From Paraglaciecola sp. L3A3 (GTDB taxonomy: Bacteria > Pseudomonadota > Gammaproteobacteria > Enterobacterales > Alteromonadaceae): DNA of 64,000 nt. A program made the translations under genes and the position numbers. Shown piece after piece: positions 34,378 to 45,300 of the stretch. Each line of letters opens with the position of its first letter. Position 1 is the first letter of the stretch. The notes below the pieces were generated by a model. The model did no database searches and had not been told where the DNA came from. It saw nothing but the letters and a program-made list of their open reading frames with translations. The stretch lies in contig NZ_CP047023.1 of NCBI RefSeq assembly GCF_009796765.1, positions 1,471,501 to 1,535,500 of the forward strand. Reading direction: 5' to 3'.

Positions 34378-35232
34378 TTAAGAGTGATATTTCACATAGG
34401 CTTCTAAAGTATTTTCTATTAGGCTGGCGACTGTCATTGGACCCACCCCACCCGGTACAGGGGTGATCCAACCTGCACGTTGACTTGCACCTTCGAAGTC
34501 CACATCGCCAGTTAATGTGCCATCACTATTACGATTAATACCCACATCTATGACAATTGCCCCTTCTTTAATCCAATCTCCAGGAATAAAGTTAGCTTTA
34601 CCTACTGCAACAACTAGTAGCTCGGCTCTTTGCACATGAGCTTTTAAGTCTTGAGTAAATTTATGGCAACAGGTGACTGTGCACCCAGCTAACAATAATT
34701 CCATCACCATGGGACGACCAACTATGTTTGATGCACCTACTATGACAGCATCTAAACCCTTAATAGGACGTTTGCTAGACTCAATTAATGTCATTATCCC
34801 TTTCGGAGTACAAGGGCGTAATGCCGGTATCCTTTGAGCTAAGCGCCCTATATTGTATGGATGGAAACCGTCTACATCCTTCTTAGGATCAATTTTTTCC
34901 AATATTTCTTCTGCATCTAAGCCGGCAGGCAAAGGTAGCTGAACTAAAATCCCGTCAATTTTTGGCTCAGCATTTAGCTGCTCTATGATATCTAACAATT
35001 CTTGTTGGCTTGTGCTCGCAGGTAAATCAAAGGATTTAGAAACAAATCCTACTTCTTCACAGGCTTTTCGCTTTTTGTCTACATATACATGGGATGCAGC
35101 ATCACTACCCACTAGCACTACTGCTAATCCAGGGGCTCTTTTACCAGAAGAAACTATAGCACTAACCTGAGTTGCTACATTTTGTCGAATTTGTTTAGCG
35201 ACTACTGCGCCGTCAATTTTTTGTGCAGGCAT
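34378..35232 (-). CDS. folD: FolD, methylenetetrahydrofolate dehydrogenase/cyclohydrolase
   Basis: Bifunctional enzyme of 284 residues interconverting 5,10-methylene-, methenyl- and 10-formyl-tetrahydrofolate in one-carbon metabolism. Y-x3-K ([13 protein letters not shown]) carries the catalytic Lys; [10 protein letters not shown] and the NADP-binding [13 protein letters not shown] are family signatures, and [14 protein letters not shown] is the C-terminal motif. The frame is open upstream to 35292, but MPAQKIDG at 35232 is the normal beginning. Confidence 0.95.
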   Translation of the reverse strand: MPAQKIDGAVVAKQIRQNVATQVSAIVSSGKRAPGLAVVLVGSDAASHVYVDKKRKACEEVGFVSKSFDLPASTSQQELLDIIEQLNAEPKIDGILVQLPLPAGLDAEEILEKIDPKKDVDGFHPYNIGRLAQRIPALRPCTPKGIMTLIESSKRPIKGLDAVIVGASNIVGRPMVMELLLAGCTVTCCHKFTQDLKAHVQRAELLVVAVGKANFIPGDWIKEGAIVIDVGINRNSDGTLTGDVDFEGASQRAGWITPVPGGVGPMTVASLIENTLEAYVKYHS

Positions 35233-35434
35233 AAATCTATAAACCTTAATTTGAATATGGTTATTGTCCCATAAGGCAGGGCTTAATCGCAATTGAGTAA
35301 GTACAAAAAATTGCTAATCAATAATAATTCTTAAGCCAATTCATTCACTTAATGTTATAACGTAGTTTAATAATTCTAGTATTAGAAAAACTTCAGTAGA
35401 TTTATTTATTGGACAGTTTATAGGGAGTAAAAAA

Positions 35435-35698
35435 TTGAAAAAAATTCCAAACGAAACACAGTTACTTAAAAAAGCCTTAGTAGTCGGAGAGGCTTATGCC
35501 AAAAATCGTGGTTTTAAAACTTTTTCTGCAACTGATTCGGCTAAACAAAAAGTTGAATGCATCTATAGATTATTAGCCAATGATAAGTTGATTACCCCTT
35601 TACCCGCAGATTCTGAAGACTTATTAAGCATGAAACATAAATTAGCGGTTTGGCTAAAGAACAAATTACCGAAAGACCACCCGCTATTAAAAGGATAA
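35435..35698 (+). CDS. DUF5062 family small protein
   Basis: Small cytosolic protein of 87 residues, rich in Lys and helical. MKKIPNETQLLKKALVVGEAYAKNRG and the end WLKNKLPKDHPLLKG are typical of DUF5062, found in marine gammaproteobacteria; function unknown. The start codon is TTG with GGGAG seven bases upstream; no ATG gives a sensible alternative. Confidence 0.8.
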   Translation: MKKIPNETQLLKKALVVGEAYAKNRGFKTFSATDSAKQKVECIYRLLANDKLITPLPADSEDLLSMKHKLAVWLKNKLPKDHPLLKG

Positions 35699-35786
35699 AT
35701 AAATGGTCGTTTTGTGAACGTTGTGAGTTAAAAATGCTCATTTTGCTTTGATTTTGAGCAAACAGAAAGTTTTTTTTAAAAAGTGT

Positions 35787-35815
35787 TTGACGAGGTGGGG
35801 GGGCGACTGTAATAT
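35787..35815 (+). promoter_or_regulatory. Promoter of the tRNA operon with G+C-rich discriminator
   Basis: TTGACG (35787-35792) and TAATAT (35810-35815) are separated by exactly 17 bases, followed by GCGCCTCC. A G+C-rich discriminator after the -10 is the mark of stringently controlled stable-RNA promoters. The first tRNA starts 43 bases downstream. The spacer contains a run of seven Gs. Confidence 0.8.
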
Positions 35816-35858
35816 GCGCCTCCTCGAAACGAGATAGAGAAAACGCTTCGGGTTAAGT

Positions 35859-35935
35859 CGGTGAGTAGCGCAGCTTGGTAGCGCACTTGGTTTGGGTCCA
35901 AGGGGTCGCAGGTTCGAATCCTGTCTCACCGACCA
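35859..35935 (+). tRNA. tRNA-Pro (TGG anticodon)
   Basis: A 77-base cloverleaf with acceptor stem CGGTGAG/CTCACCG, discriminator A and an encoded CCA. The anticodon stem CTTGG/CCAAG holds loop TTTGGGT, anticodon TGG at 35893-35895. T-arm GGTTCGAATCC is canonical. Confidence 0.96.
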
Positions 35936-35955
35936 TTTTCTCAATTTACACCTTA

Positions 35956-36032
<77 letters not shown>

Positions 36033-36112
36033 CTTAGTTAGAATCTTATCTGGCGAAGTATGTGAACAAAAGGTTGAGAAAGTAAGTTTTAAAGTTACTG
36101 CAATTTATCTGT

Positions 36113-36189
36113 GGTGAGCGTAGCTCAGTTGGTAGAGCCCCGGATTGTGATTCCGGTTGTCGTGGGTTCGAGCCCCATCGTTCACCCCA
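36113..36189 (+). tRNA. tRNA-His (GTG anticodon)
   Basis: A 77-base cloverleaf including the extra G at position -1 that pairs with discriminator C, the identity mark of tRNA-His. Acceptor GTGAGCG/CGTTCAC, anticodon stem CCGGA/TCCGG, loop TTGTGAT with anticodon GTG, encoded CCA. Confidence 0.96.
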
Positions 36190-36192
36190 CTC

Positions 36193-36277
36193 GCGGGAGT
36201 GGTGGAATTGGTAGACACGCTGGATTTAGGTTCCAGTGCTTCACGGCGTGAGAGTTCGAGTCTCTCCTTCCGCACCA
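36193..36277 (+). tRNA. tRNA-Leu (TAG anticodon)
   Basis: An 85-base tRNA with the long variable arm of class II. Acceptor GCGGGAG/CTTCCGC, anticodon stem CTGGA/TCCAG with loop TTTAGGT, anticodon TAG, encoded CCA. It starts three bases after tRNA-His, so the four tRNAs form one transcript, as in the argX-hisR-leuT-proM operon of E. coli but with Pro first. Confidence 0.96.
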
Positions 36278-36631
36278 TTATTAAGAATACAATTAACAAC
36301 ATTTTGTAATTCATCCTAAGTTATATCCAATAACTTACTTTAATAGCTTTCTGAATATCCAATATTCGCTACTTTATTTAAGATTTATCCTCTTCTTTCT
36401 TCCTTTTTTGTACTAAACCAAAATTTTTATGGGTTTATTCTCGACTTGCTGTAATGCTATCGCTATACTACTGCGTCTTTTTTATCAGGTGATTCTGAAG
36501 TGACTTGTAAGTTGAAGCTCACTGAAGTAGACGGGCGTAATAGGTGTTTCAGTTAAATTTTTTTACGTCCCTTAAGAACCTATTAGTAATCATAAAATAA
36601 GCGCATGTTAGCGCATAGTTGAGGTAGAAGA
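36278..36631. promoter_or_regulatory. Gene-free stretch upstream of tig
   Basis: No gene seen in these 354 bases. TAATAGGT (36538-36545) and ACCTATTA (36578-36585) are a perfect 8-bp inverted repeat 32 bases apart, and AGCGCAT occurs twice just before the ribosome-binding site (GAGGTAGAAG). The region should hold the tig promoter and the tRNA operon end; no clear terminator hairpin is seen. Confidence 0.4.
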
Positions 36632-37942
36632 ATGCAAGTTTCCGTTGAGACGTCTACAGGTTTAGAACGCCGTCTTACTATTACCGTTCCTGCAGCGTCG
36701 ATTGACACTGCAGTTAAATCTCGTTTACAACAATTAGCTAAAACCCAGAGAATCAATGGTTTCCGTCCAGGTAAAGTACCAGTTAACGTTATTAAAAAAC
36801 GTTACGGTCAAGCTGTACGTCAGGAGATTGCTGGTGAAGTGATGCAACAAAACTTCTATCAAGCCATTACTCAAGAAAAAATTACCCCAGCGGGTATGCC
36901 TTCTTTTGAAATGAAAACAGATGAAGATGGTAAAGATTTAGAATTTGTTGCGGCTTTTGAAGTTTATCCAGAAGTTGAAGTTAAAAACGTTGATAAAATC
37001 ACTGTAGAACAGCCTGTTGTTGAAATTTCTGACTCAGACTTAAGTGATATGATGGATACGTTACGTAAGCAACACGCCGACTACAAAGAAGTAAAACGTA
37101 AAATCAAAAAAGATGACAAAGTGACAATGGACTTTGTTGGCACTATTGATGGTGAGGAATTCGACGGCGGAAAAGCTGAAGATTTCGAACTTGAAATGGG
37201 TAAAGATCGCATGATCCCAGGTTTTGAAAAGCCAATCGTTGGTGCCAAAACTGGTGATGAAGTCATTGCAGAAGTGACCTTCCCGGAAGATTATCACGCT
37301 GAAGCCCTTAAAGGTAAAGAAGCGAAGTTTACTATCACTATCAAAAAGACTGAGCAGCTAAATTTACCTAAAGTAGATGAAGACTTTGCTAAGTTATTTG
37401 GTATTGAAGATGGCAACATCGATGCGCTAAATGATGAAGTACGTAAAAATATGCAGCGCGAACTTGATCAAACTTTGAAAGCATCGGTAAAAGAGCAGGT
37501 CATTAATGGTTTGCTTGAAAACAACGAAATTGATTTACCAAAATCTTTAGTTGAGCAAGAAATTAATGTGCTTAGAGAGCAAGCTAAACAGAGATTTAGT
37601 CAACAACAAGGCGGTAACATTGATAACATGCCTGAGTTACCGGCTAACTTGTTTGAAGAAAACGCTCGTAAGCGTGTAAGTATTGGTTTGTTATTAGGTG
37701 AAGTGATTAAATCTAATGACATTAAAGTTGATGCAGCTAAAGTTGACGCTTTAATTGCAACGGCTGCTTCTGCGTATGAAGATCCGCAAGAAGTGATTGA
37801 GTATTACAAGTCTAACGACGAGTTAACTCAACAAATGAACAATGTTGCTTTAGAAGAACAAGCTGTCGAAGTACTGCTTGATCAAGCAAAAGTAAAAGAA
37901 GTTAAGAAGAAATTTGACGAGATCATGAACAAACAGGCTTAA
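36632..37942 (+). CDS. tig: Trigger factor
   Basis: Ribosome-associated chaperone and peptidyl-prolyl isomerase, 436 residues. The N-terminal ribosome-binding domain carries [16 protein letters not shown] (the GFRxGKxP loop), a central FKBP-like domain spans ~150-245 ([19 protein letters not shown]), and a long helical C-terminal domain follows. It precedes clpP-clpX-lon, the standard gammaproteobacterial order. A GAGGTAGAAG ribosome-binding site precedes the ATG. Confidence 0.97.
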   Translation: MQVSVETSTGLERRLTITVPAASIDTAVKSRLQQLAKTQRINGFRPGKVPVNVIKKRYGQAVRQEIAGEVMQQNFYQAITQEKITPAGMPSFEMKTDEDGKDLEFVAAFEVYPEVEVKNVDKITVEQPVVEISDSDLSDMMDTLRKQHADYKEVKRKIKKDDKVTMDFVGTIDGEEFDGGKAEDFELEMGKDRMIPGFEKPIVGAKTGDEVIAEVTFPEDYHAEALKGKEAKFTITIKKTEQLNLPKVDEDFAKLFGIEDGNIDALNDEVRKNMQRELDQTLKASVKEQVINGLLENNEIDLPKSLVEQEINVLREQAKQRFSQQQGGNIDNMPELPANLFEENARKRVSIGLLLGEVIKSNDIKVDAAKVDALIATAASAYEDPQEVIEYYKSNDELTQQMNNVALEEQAVEVLLDQAKVKEVKKKFDEIMNKQA

Positions 37943-37983
37943 TTTGTCTTTTGTTAATTGACTTAACTAGTCTGCAACTGCTT

Positions 37984-38012
37984 AAATGCTCGGTATATAC
38001 CGAGCATTTTTA
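37984..38012 (+). terminator. Terminator between tig and clpP
   Basis: AAATGCTCGGTA and TACCGAGCATTT form a perfect stem with a TA loop, followed by TTATTT. It would separate tig from clpP transcription at least partly. Confidence 0.8.
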
Positions 38013-38032
38013 TTTGTGAAGAAAATATACCT

Positions 38033-38662
38033 ATGATGAATACACATTTCGATCCTACAAACGCCTTAGTTCCAATGGTTGTCGAGCAGACTGCTAAAGG
38101 GGAGCGTTCTTATGATATCTATTCTCGTTTATTAAAAGAGAATGTTATTTTCCTAGTTGGTCAAGTTGAAGACCATATGGCGAATCTAATTGTCGCTCAG
38201 ATGCTTTTTTTGGAAGCAGAAAACCCTGAGAAAGATATCTTCTTGTATATCAACTCTCCAGGCGGTTCTGTGACAGCTGGTATGGCTATTTATGACACTA
38301 TGAACTTTATCAAACCAAACGTGAGTACTGTTTGTATTGGTCAAGCTGCCAGTATGGGCGCTTTCTTGTTATCTGCAGGTGAAAAGGGTAAACGTTACTG
38401 TTTACCTAATTCACGTGTAATGATCCATCAACCTTTGGGTGGTTTTCAAGGTCAAGCTTCTGATTTTGAAATACATGCCAAAGAAATCCTGTCTATTAAA
38501 GAGAAGTTGAATCGTTTGATGGCTGATCATACTGGACAAGATTACAAAAAAGTCGCAAAAGATACCGATAGAGACAACTTTTTAAGTGCAACAGAAGCTA
38601 TGGAATACGGTTTAATAGACCAAGTATTAACTAATAGACCTGATACCAAAAGCGATAAGTGA
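38033..38662 (+). CDS. clpP: ClpP protease proteolytic subunit
   Basis: Serine peptidase of 209 residues that assembles into a 14-mer and degrades substrates fed by ClpX or ClpA. Catalytic triad Ser107 (GQAASMGAF), His132 (MIHQPLGG) and Asp181 (DTDRDNF), with the same spacing as E. coli ClpP. A double ATG starts the frame; either could be used. clpX follows after 95 bases. Confidence 0.97.
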   Translation: MMNTHFDPTNALVPMVVEQTAKGERSYDIYSRLLKENVIFLVGQVEDHMANLIVAQMLFLEAENPEKDIFLYINSPGGSVTAGMAIYDTMNFIKPNVSTVCIGQAASMGAFLLSAGEKGKRYCLPNSRVMIHQPLGGFQGQASDFEIHAKEILSIKEKLNRLMADHTGQDYKKVAKDTDRDNFLSATEAMEYGLIDQVLTNRPDTKSDK

Positions 38663-38757
38663 TTAGATGACTGAAGCTAAGTTTAGCTGAAGTTCATTAT
38701 TATTGACGGTGAGTTGGTTAAACTTAGTAGAAGTACAAAGATAGGAAAAAATCGTAA

Positions 38758-40032
38758 ATGAGTGATGAAAAAAACAGTGATGGCGAGAAACTTTTATATT
38801 GTTCATTTTGTGGCAAGAGCCAGCACGAAGTCAGAAAATTAATAGCCGGTCCATCCGTTTTTATATGTGATGAGTGTGTTGATTTATGTAATGACATTAT
38901 CCGTGAAGAAATTAAAGAAATTTCTCCACAGAAAAAACAAGATGCATTGCCGACTCCAAAAGAAATTCATAGCCACTTAGATGATTATGTTATTGGCCAA
39001 GAACACGCTAAAAAAGTGTTATCTGTTGCTGTGTATAATCATTACAAACGTTTAAGAAATGGTGATACACACGAAGGTGTGGAATTGGGTAAAAGTAATA
39101 TTTTGCTAATGGGACCCACAGGAAGTGGTAAAACTTTATTAGCAGAAACACTTGCTCGGTTATTAGATGTACCTTTCACTATGGCTGATGCTACTACATT
39201 AACCGAAGCTGGTTATGTAGGGGAAGATGTTGAAAATATCATCCAAAAATTATTACAAAAGTGTGATTATGATGTTGAAAAAGCGCAACGTGGTATTGTG
39301 TATATCGATGAGATAGATAAAATTTCTCGTAAATCAGACAATCCGTCTATAACTCGCGATGTCTCGGGTGAAGGCGTACAACAAGCTTTACTTAAGTTGA
39401 TTGAAGGCACAGTCGCCTCGGTACCACCACAAGGTGGCCGTAAACACCCTCAACAAGAGTTTTTACAGGTTGATACCTCTAAAATATTATTTATCTGTGG
39501 TGGTGCATTTGCGGGCTTAGATAAAGTCATTGAGCAAAGAGCTAATACAGGTACAGGTATTGGTTTTGGTTCAGAAATTAAGAGTTCTGAAAACAAAGCT
39601 AAAGAAGGTGAGTTACTTAAAAAAGTTGAACCAGAAGATCTTGTTAAATATGGTTTGATCCCTGAATTTATTGGCCGTTTACCTGTATTAACTAGCTTAG
39701 AAGAGTTAAGTGAAGATGCGTTAATTCAAATATTGCGTGAGCCTAAAAATGCTATCACTAAACAATATTCAGCTTTATTCCATATGGAAAATACAGAGCT
39801 TGAATTCCGTGATGATGCATTACAAGCCATTGCAAAAAAAGCAATGCAAAGAAAAACAGGAGCTCGTGGATTACGCTCTATTGTTGAAGCTGTGTTACTA
39901 GATACTATGTATGATTTACCTTCCATGACTGATGTCAGTAAAGTTGTTATAGACGAAACTGTTATCAGAGGTGAATCAAAACCCATATTGATTTATGAAA
40001 ATAGTGTCGAGAAAAAAGCGGCTTCAGAATAA
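38758..40032 (+). CDS. clpX: ClpX, ATP-dependent protease ATPase subunit
   Basis: AAA+ unfoldase of 424 residues. The N-terminal zinc-binding domain has CSFCGKSQ...[10 protein letters not shown] (four cysteines). Walker A is GPTGSGKT, Walker [11 protein letters not shown], and the IGF loop that docks on ClpP appears as [19 protein letters not shown] is sensor 2. AGGAAA precedes the ATG. Full length. Confidence 0.97.
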   Translation: MSDEKNSDGEKLLYCSFCGKSQHEVRKLIAGPSVFICDECVDLCNDIIREEIKEISPQKKQDALPTPKEIHSHLDDYVIGQEHAKKVLSVAVYNHYKRLRNGDTHEGVELGKSNILLMGPTGSGKTLLAETLARLLDVPFTMADATTLTEAGYVGEDVENIIQKLLQKCDYDVEKAQRGIVYIDEIDKISRKSDNPSITRDVSGEGVQQALLKLIEGTVASVPPQGGRKHPQQEFLQVDTSKILFICGGAFAGLDKVIEQRANTGTGIGFGSEIKSSENKAKEGELLKKVEPEDLVKYGLIPEFIGRLPVLTSLEELSEDALIQILREPKNAITKQYSALFHMENTELEFRDDALQAIAKKAMQRKTGARGLRSIVEAVLLDTMYDLPSMTDVSKVVIDETVIRGESKPILIYENSVEKKAASE

Positions 40033-40046
40033 AACTTAAAATTTGC

Positions 40047-40073
40047 AAAAAAGGCTCGTTAGAGCCTTTTTTT
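40047..40073 (+). terminator. Terminator after clpX
   Basis: AAAAAAGGCTC and GAGCCTTTTTTT pair around a GTTA loop with a T-run. It separates clpX from lon. Confidence 0.88.
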
Positions 40074-40156
40074 ATGTCTGTGATTACTGTTATCGAACGT
40101 TTCTTCATCAATTTAAATGGAAGATGGAATTTATTTACATTGTTTTACTGTTTTTG

Positions 40157-40184
40157 TTTGAACTTTACCTGCCCAGCCCCATAT
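40157..40184 (+). promoter_or_regulatory. Sigma32-type heat-shock promoter of lon
   Basis: TTTGAAC (40157-40163), 13 bases, then CCCCATAT (40177-40184). This closely fits the sigma32 consensus CTTGAAA-N(11-16)-CCCCATNT and resembles the E. coli lon promoter, which also has CCCCATAT. The lon start codon is 44 bases downstream. Confidence 0.8.
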
Positions 40185-40227
40185 AGTTTACAAGATAAAA
40201 TATAAATGACTTAGTACGAGACCTAGT

Positions 40228-42594
40228 ATGACAGAAGAGCGAGAAAATCACGTAGAAATTCCAGTCTTGGCTTTACGTGATGTGGTAGTTTATCCACATA
40301 TGGTAATCCCCCTATTTGTAGGTAGAGAAAAATCAATCCGCTGTCTTGAAGCTTCAATGGATAAAGACAAACAAATCTTCTTAGTAGCGCAAAAAGATGC
40401 TGGAGTTGATGAGCCTCAAGTAGATGATATTTTTTCTGTAGGTACACTCGCGACTATTTTACAGCTTCTTAAGTTACCTGATGGCACAGTAAAAGTGTTA
40501 GTCGAAGGCAATAAGCGCGGAGAAATTCAAGACTTCGTTAGCACTGAAGATTTTTTTATTGCCAATGTAAAAAGCTCAGTAGATAAAGAGTTACCAGAAG
40601 CGGAACAAGAAGTACTTATCCGCTCAGCTATTTCTCAGTTTGAAGGTTATGTCAAACTGAATAAAAAAATTCCACCTGAAGTGTTAACGTCGTTAAATGG
40701 TATAGAAGATGCTGCACGTCTTGCTGACACTATGGCCGCTCACATGCCATTAAAGTTAGCAGAAAAGCAAAAAGTATTAGAAATGCTTGCTATTAACGAA
40801 CGTCTAGAATATTTAATGGCCTTGATGGAAAGTGAAATCGACTTATTACAAGTTGAGAAAAAAATCCGTACTCGCGTCAAAAAACAAATGGAAAAAAGCC
40901 AACGAGAGTATTATTTGAATGAGCAAATGAAAGCTATTCAAAAAGAACTGGGTGAAGGTGAAGATTCAGTTGATGAATTTGAAGGATTAAATCAAAAGAT
41001 TGTTGATGCCAAAATGCCTGCTGAAGCTGAGAAAAAAGCTACTGCAGAGCTAAATAAATTAAAAATGATGTCTCCTATGTCTGCTGAAGCAACAGTGGTC
41101 CGTAGTTATATAGAATGGCTAACAAATGTACCTTGGGTCAAACGCAGTGCGGTAAAGAAAAATTTAGCTTTGGCTGACGAAGTATTAAATTCAGACCATT
41201 ATGGTTTAGATAAAGTGAAAGAACGCATTATCGAATATTTAGCTGTGCAACAAAGAGTTAAAAAACTTAAAGGGCCTATTTTATGTCTTGTAGGTCCTCC
41301 AGGTGTAGGTAAAACTTCATTAGGACAATCTATTGCTAAAGCCACAGGACGTAAATATGTTCGTATGGCCTTAGGGGGGGTTAGAGACGAAGCTGAAATT
41401 CGTGGTCATAGACGCACATACATTGGTTCTATGCCAGGTAAAATGATTCAGAAAATGGCGAAAGTTGGTGTCAAGAATCCACTTTTCTTACTTGATGAAA
41501 TAGACAAAATGTCTTCAGATATGCGTGGAGATCCGTCTTCTGCATTGTTAGAAGTTTTGGATCCTGAGCAGAATAGTACTTTTAGTGATCACTATCTCGA
41601 AGTGGATTACGATTTATCTGATGTAATGTTTGTGGCTACTTCTAACAGTATGGATATTCCAGGACCTTTATTAGATAGAATGGAAGTAATTCGTTTATCC
41701 GGTTATACAGAAGACGAAAAACTGAATATTGCCACTCGACACCTAATGGAAAAACAAATATCTCGTAACGGTCTAAAAGGTGGCGAGTTAATTATCGAAG
41801 AGAGTGCCGTTATTGGCATTATTCGTTATTACACTCGGGAAGCGGGTGTCCGTAACTTGGAAAGAGAAATTTCTAAAATTTGCCGTAAGGCTGTGAAAAA
41901 TATCTTATTAGACAAGTCCGTAAAACAAGTTGTTGTGAATCAAGATAACTTGAAAGAATATTTAGGAGTACAGCGTTTCGACTATGGTAAAGCCGATAAA
42001 GAAAATCAAATTGGTCAAGTTACCGGTTTAGCTTGGACTCAAGTCGGCGGTGAATTACTGACTATTGAAACCACATCAGTGGTAGGTAAAGGTAAAACAA
42101 CATTTACCGGTTCTCTTGGTAATGTTATGCAGGAATCTATACAAACGGCTATGACTGTTGTACGTAGTCGCGCTGAAAAGTTACGTATTAATACAGATTT
42201 TCATGAAAAAAGAGATATTCATGTGCATGTGCCTGAAGGTGCAACTCCAAAAGATGGCCCGAGTGCGGGTATTGCCATGTGTACAGCACTGATTTCTACA
42301 TTGACGGGTAATCCTGTTAGATGTGAAGTGGCCATGACAGGTGAAATTACATTAAGAGGTGAAGTATTGCCAATTGGTGGATTAAAAGAAAAATTATTGG
42401 CTGCTCATCGTGGTGGAATTAAGACAGTAATCATTCCAAAAGACAACGAAAGAGACTTAGAAGAGATCCCTGACAACGTAAAACAGGACTTAAATATCCA
42501 TCCTGTGCAATGGATTGACGAGGTCTTAGTCTTGGCTTTAGCTGAAAATCCGGAGAAATTTACTCCAGTTAAGACAAATAAGTCTAAAAAATAA
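40228..42594 (+). CDS. lon: Lon ATP-dependent protease
   Basis: Cytosolic quality-control protease of 788 residues. N-terminal LAN domain ([23 protein letters not shown]), central AAA+ module with Walker A GPPGVGKT and Walker [10 protein letters not shown], and C-terminal serine peptidase with the Ser-Lys dyad in [10 protein letters not shown] and [14 protein letters not shown]. It degrades misfolded and regulatory proteins. A sigma32-like promoter precedes it and hupB follows, as in E. coli. Confidence 0.97.
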   Translation: MTEERENHVEIPVLALRDVVVYPHMVIPLFVGREKSIRCLEASMDKDKQIFLVAQKDAGVDEPQVDDIFSVGTLATILQLLKLPDGTVKVLVEGNKRGEIQDFVSTEDFFIANVKSSVDKELPEAEQEVLIRSAISQFEGYVKLNKKIPPEVLTSLNGIEDAARLADTMAAHMPLKLAEKQKVLEMLAINERLEYLMALMESEIDLLQVEKKIRTRVKKQMEKSQREYYLNEQMKAIQKELGEGEDSVDEFEGLNQKIVDAKMPAEAEKKATAELNKLKMMSPMSAEATVVRSYIEWLTNVPWVKRSAVKKNLALADEVLNSDHYGLDKVKERIIEYLAVQQRVKKLKGPILCLVGPPGVGKTSLGQSIAKATGRKYVRMALGGVRDEAEIRGHRRTYIGSMPGKMIQKMAKVGVKNPLFLLDEIDKMSSDMRGDPSSALLEVLDPEQNSTFSDHYLEVDYDLSDVMFVATSNSMDIPGPLLDRMEVIRLSGYTEDEKLNIATRHLMEKQISRNGLKGGELIIEESAVIGIIRYYTREAGVRNLEREISKICRKAVKNILLDKSVKQVVVNQDNLKEYLGVQRFDYGKADKENQIGQVTGLAWTQVGGELLTIETTSVVGKGKTTFTGSLGNVMQESIQTAMTVVRSRAEKLRINTDFHEKRDIHVHVPEGATPKDGPSAGIAMCTALISTLTGNPVRCEVAMTGEITLRGEVLPIGGLKEKLLAAHRGGIKTVIIPKDNERDLEEIPDNVKQDLNIHPVQWIDEVLVLALAENPEKFTPVKTNKSKK

Positions 42595-42740
42595 GCATTT
42601 TAAGGTTTTTTTTTCTGATTTTTTTAGTTTTAGGGCTTCACTATGTAAAAAGATATGGTAGCCTTTGTTCCAGATTCGCTTAAGGCCTTGTCGCAAAAGG
42701 GATTGAGACGACTCATAAATGTTACATTTTTGTAAGTTGC

Positions 42741-42769
42741 TTGAATTTATGTTTCAAGCTTGATATAAC
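42741..42769 (+). promoter_or_regulatory. Probable sigma70 promoter of hupB
   Basis: TTGAAT (42741-42746), 17 bases, then TATAAC (42764-42769). The -35 overlaps a small inverted repeat CTTGAA/TTCAAG (42740-42758) that might bind a regulator. The rest of the 237-base lon-hupB gap shows nothing else definite. Confidence 0.55.
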
Positions 42770-42831
42770 AATCCGGCTTCGCATGTTGCGAGTCATTAGT
42801 ATAATAAATAACACATGAAGGGGTTCATATT

Positions 42832-43104
42832 TTGAATAAGTCAGAACTTATTGATTCTATCGCTGCAAGTGCAGACATTTCTAAAGCTGCTGCTGGTCGT
42901 GCATTAGACGCACTAACAACTGCAGTTACTACAGCACTTAAAGATGGTGATCAAGTTGCGTTAGTTGGCTTCGGAACATTCTCCGTACGTGAACGTGCTG
43001 CTCGTAGTGGTCGTAATCCACAAACTGGTGAAACTATTCAAATTTCAGCAGCTAAAGTACCTTCTTTCAAAGCTGGTAAAGCATTGAAAGACGCTTGTAA
43101 CTAA
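42832..43104 (+). CDS. hupB: DNA-binding protein HU-beta
   Basis: Nucleoid-associated HU subunit of 90 residues. [28 protein letters not shown] forms the helical dimer body, and [22 protein letters not shown] the DNA-embracing arm; [13 protein letters not shown] is the standard end. The start codon is TTG, preceded by AAGGGG; the next Met is absent in the correct region, so TTG is well supported by homology to the MNKSELI start. Confidence 0.95.
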   Translation: MNKSELIDSIAASADISKAAAGRALDALTTAVTTALKDGDQVALVGFGTFSVRERAARSGRNPQTGETIQISAAKVPSFKAGKALKDACN

Positions 43105-43124
43105 GTATTAGTCGAGTTTTTTTT

Positions 43125-43155
43125 AAAAGGCGATGATTTCATCGCCTTTTGTTTT
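43125..43155 (+). terminator. Terminator after hupB
   Basis: AAAAGGCGATGA and TCATCGCCTTTT form a perfect 12-bp stem with a two-base loop, followed by GTTTTT. Confidence 0.9.
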
Positions 43156-43341
43156 TGTGAAACAAAAGTTTTTTTATACCGTTGAAAGATTTACCAGAAT
43201 TCCTCATTCGCTAAACACTTTTTATTTGATAATAAACATTCTTAATAATATTACTTGTTTAGTATATAATCTCGCCCGTTTACGGCAGAGGTAACCTCTC
43301 AGCTTATCGAATAACCGCTCATTTGGAGTTTGGACTTAAGT

Positions 43342-45219
43342 ATGTTGGAAAGAATTAGAGAAGGATCACAAGGCGTTTGGGCCATGGGGATCTTAGGATT
43401 AGTGATATTAAGTTTTATGTTTGCTGGTGTAGGTAGCTACATCAACTCTTCGGGGGCAACAGTTGCGGCGAATGTTAATGGCGAAGAAATCACTCTTGAT
43501 GAACTTGAAAAAGCTTATCAAAACGAACGAGCTCGTATGGAACAGCAATACGGCGATGCCTTTGCAACTTTAACCAGCGATGCTGGTTATTTACAAAACT
43601 TTAGAAAAGGTATACTTGATCGCTTAATTGGTGAAAAGCTAATGGATCAAGCGGCTGATAATCTAGGTTTACGTGTGAGTGATGAGCAGATCAAAAAAGC
43701 TATCGTCAGTATGAATGAATTTCAAATTGACGGGAAATTTGATAATGACAGATATTTGGCGATTTTACGCCAAGCAGGATATCAGCCTAGTACGTTTAGA
43801 GATTATATGCGTGTTGATATGGTACGCAGACAACTTTCTCAATCTTTGATTGGTAGCGAATTTGCGTTGTTAAATGAAGCTCAGTTTGCGCATATGATAC
43901 AACAACAAACTCGTGACTTACGATATGTGACTGTACCTGCAAGTAAGTTTAATGACAAAGTTGAAGTTTCTGAAGAGCAAATATCGACATATTATCAGGC
44001 TAATATTAGTCAGTTCGATACTGAAGAAAAAGTCAGCCTAGCTTATGTTGAGTTAACGCTTGAAGATCTGATGTCTGATGTAGTGGTCACTGAACAAGAA
44101 TTATCTGACTATTATCAACAGAATATTAATGACTACCGTACATCTGAAGAACGCCAGGCATCGCATATTTTATTTGAAAGTAGCGAAGATGATGACTCTG
44201 TACTTGCATTAGCTGAATCAGTTTTGGCTAAAGTGGAAGATGGTGGTGACTTTGCTGAATTGGCTAAAGAATATTCTTCTGATACTTTCAGTGCTGAAAA
44301 CGGTGGTGATTTAGGTTGGTTCGGTAAAGGCATTATGGATCCGGCTTTTGAAGAAGCTGCCTTTGAACTAAATGCTGCTGGGGATGTGAGTTCTGTAGTT
44401 AAGAGTTCTTTTGGTTATCACATTATTAAGTTAACTGATGTTAAGCCTGAGGAAGTAACTGCATTTGAAGATGTAAAAGATGAAGTAACGACTAAAGTCA
44501 AAACCAGTAAAGCGGAAGAAGAGTTTTATGCACTTCAGTTACGTATTGCTGAAGTGGCTTTCGAAATGCCTGATTCTTTAGAAGAAGTAGCAGCGGTTGC
44601 CAACAAGTCTATTCAGACCACTGATTTATTTACTCGTGTTGCCCCTCCACAAGTTGTGGCTAATCCTAAAGTGGTAGCCAGTGCTTTCAGTGATGAGTTA
44701 ATCGCTGAAGGTGTCAACAGTGAAGTACTTGAGTTAGGGACTAACCACATTATGGTCGTTAGAGTCGCATCTCATGAAGAAGAGAGAACCAAAGCCCTTG
44801 ATGAAGTTAACCAGCAAATAAAGTCAACCCTTTTGGCTGAAGGGGCTCAGCAAGCTGCTCGAGATTGGATTTTAGATGTTAAAACTCAACTGGCTAATAA
44901 TGAAGATATTACCGCTAAGCTCGATTCTATGGAGTTAAGTTGGGAAGATAAAACTGCCGTAACTCGCAATGAAGCTGGTGTTTCTAGAAGTATAATAGAA
45001 GCGACTTTTAAACTAGCTGAAAACAAAACTGAAGTAGTGGATTTGATAACTGGCGATGTAAGTTTAGTACAATTAATGAAAGTGAATGAAGGTGAAGCTG
45101 CCGATAGTATGCAAATAACAAGCATACAGACTCAACTTGCTTCACTTAAAACACAAAACCTATATTCAGCTGTGATCGAATCATTACGAGCTGAAGCGGA
45201 TATCGAAATATTACAATAA
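43342..45219 (+). CDS. ppiD: PpiD, periplasmic folding chaperone anchored in the inner membrane
   Basis: Protein of 625 residues. MLERIREGSQGVWAMGILGLVILSFMF contains the single N-terminal anchor. A SurA-like chaperone region (~45-215) precedes one parvulin-type PPIase domain (~265-360; RQASHILFESS, FAELAKEYSSDTFSAENGGDLGWFGKG, FGYHIIKL) and a C-terminal extension. It works near SecYEG on proteins emerging in the periplasm. A TTG at 43330 also opens the frame, but the ATG at 43342 matches the family start. Confidence 0.94.
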   Translation: MLERIREGSQGVWAMGILGLVILSFMFAGVGSYINSSGATVAANVNGEEITLDELEKAYQNERARMEQQYGDAFATLTSDAGYLQNFRKGILDRLIGEKLMDQAADNLGLRVSDEQIKKAIVSMNEFQIDGKFDNDRYLAILRQAGYQPSTFRDYMRVDMVRRQLSQSLIGSEFALLNEAQFAHMIQQQTRDLRYVTVPASKFNDKVEVSEEQISTYYQANISQFDTEEKVSLAYVELTLEDLMSDVVVTEQELSDYYQQNINDYRTSEERQASHILFESSEDDDSVLALAESVLAKVEDGGDFAELAKEYSSDTFSAENGGDLGWFGKGIMDPAFEEAAFELNAAGDVSSVVKSSFGYHIIKLTDVKPEEVTAFEDVKDEVTTKVKTSKAEEEFYALQLRIAEVAFEMPDSLEEVAAVANKSIQTTDLFTRVAPPQVVANPKVVASAFSDELIAEGVNSEVLELGTNHIMVVRVASHEEERTKALDEVNQQIKSTLLAEGAQQAARDWILDVKTQLANNEDITAKLDSMELSWEDKTAVTRNEAGVSRSIIEATFKLAENKTEVVDLITGDVSLVQLMKVNEGEAADSMQITSIQTQLASLKTQNLYSAVIESLRAEADIEILQ

Positions 45220-45242
45220 GAAGTAATAGAAATTTGCACAAT

Positions 45243-45270
45243 AAAAAAGAGCGTTATCGCTCTTTTTTAT
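45243..45270. terminator. Terminator after ppiD
   Basis: AAAAAAGAGCG and CGCTCTTTTTT pair around a TTAT loop. Symmetric A and T runs allow it also to end the small minus-strand gene at 45301. Confidence 0.9.
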
Positions 45271-45300
45271 TGTCAGAAGATTATGCTCATTTGACGATAT

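Noticed and set aside
36105..36314. 69-codon minus-strand ORF over tRNA-His and tRNA-Leu
   Set aside because: Antisense to tRNA genes (RKERLELSRREALEPKSS), again a known artefact.
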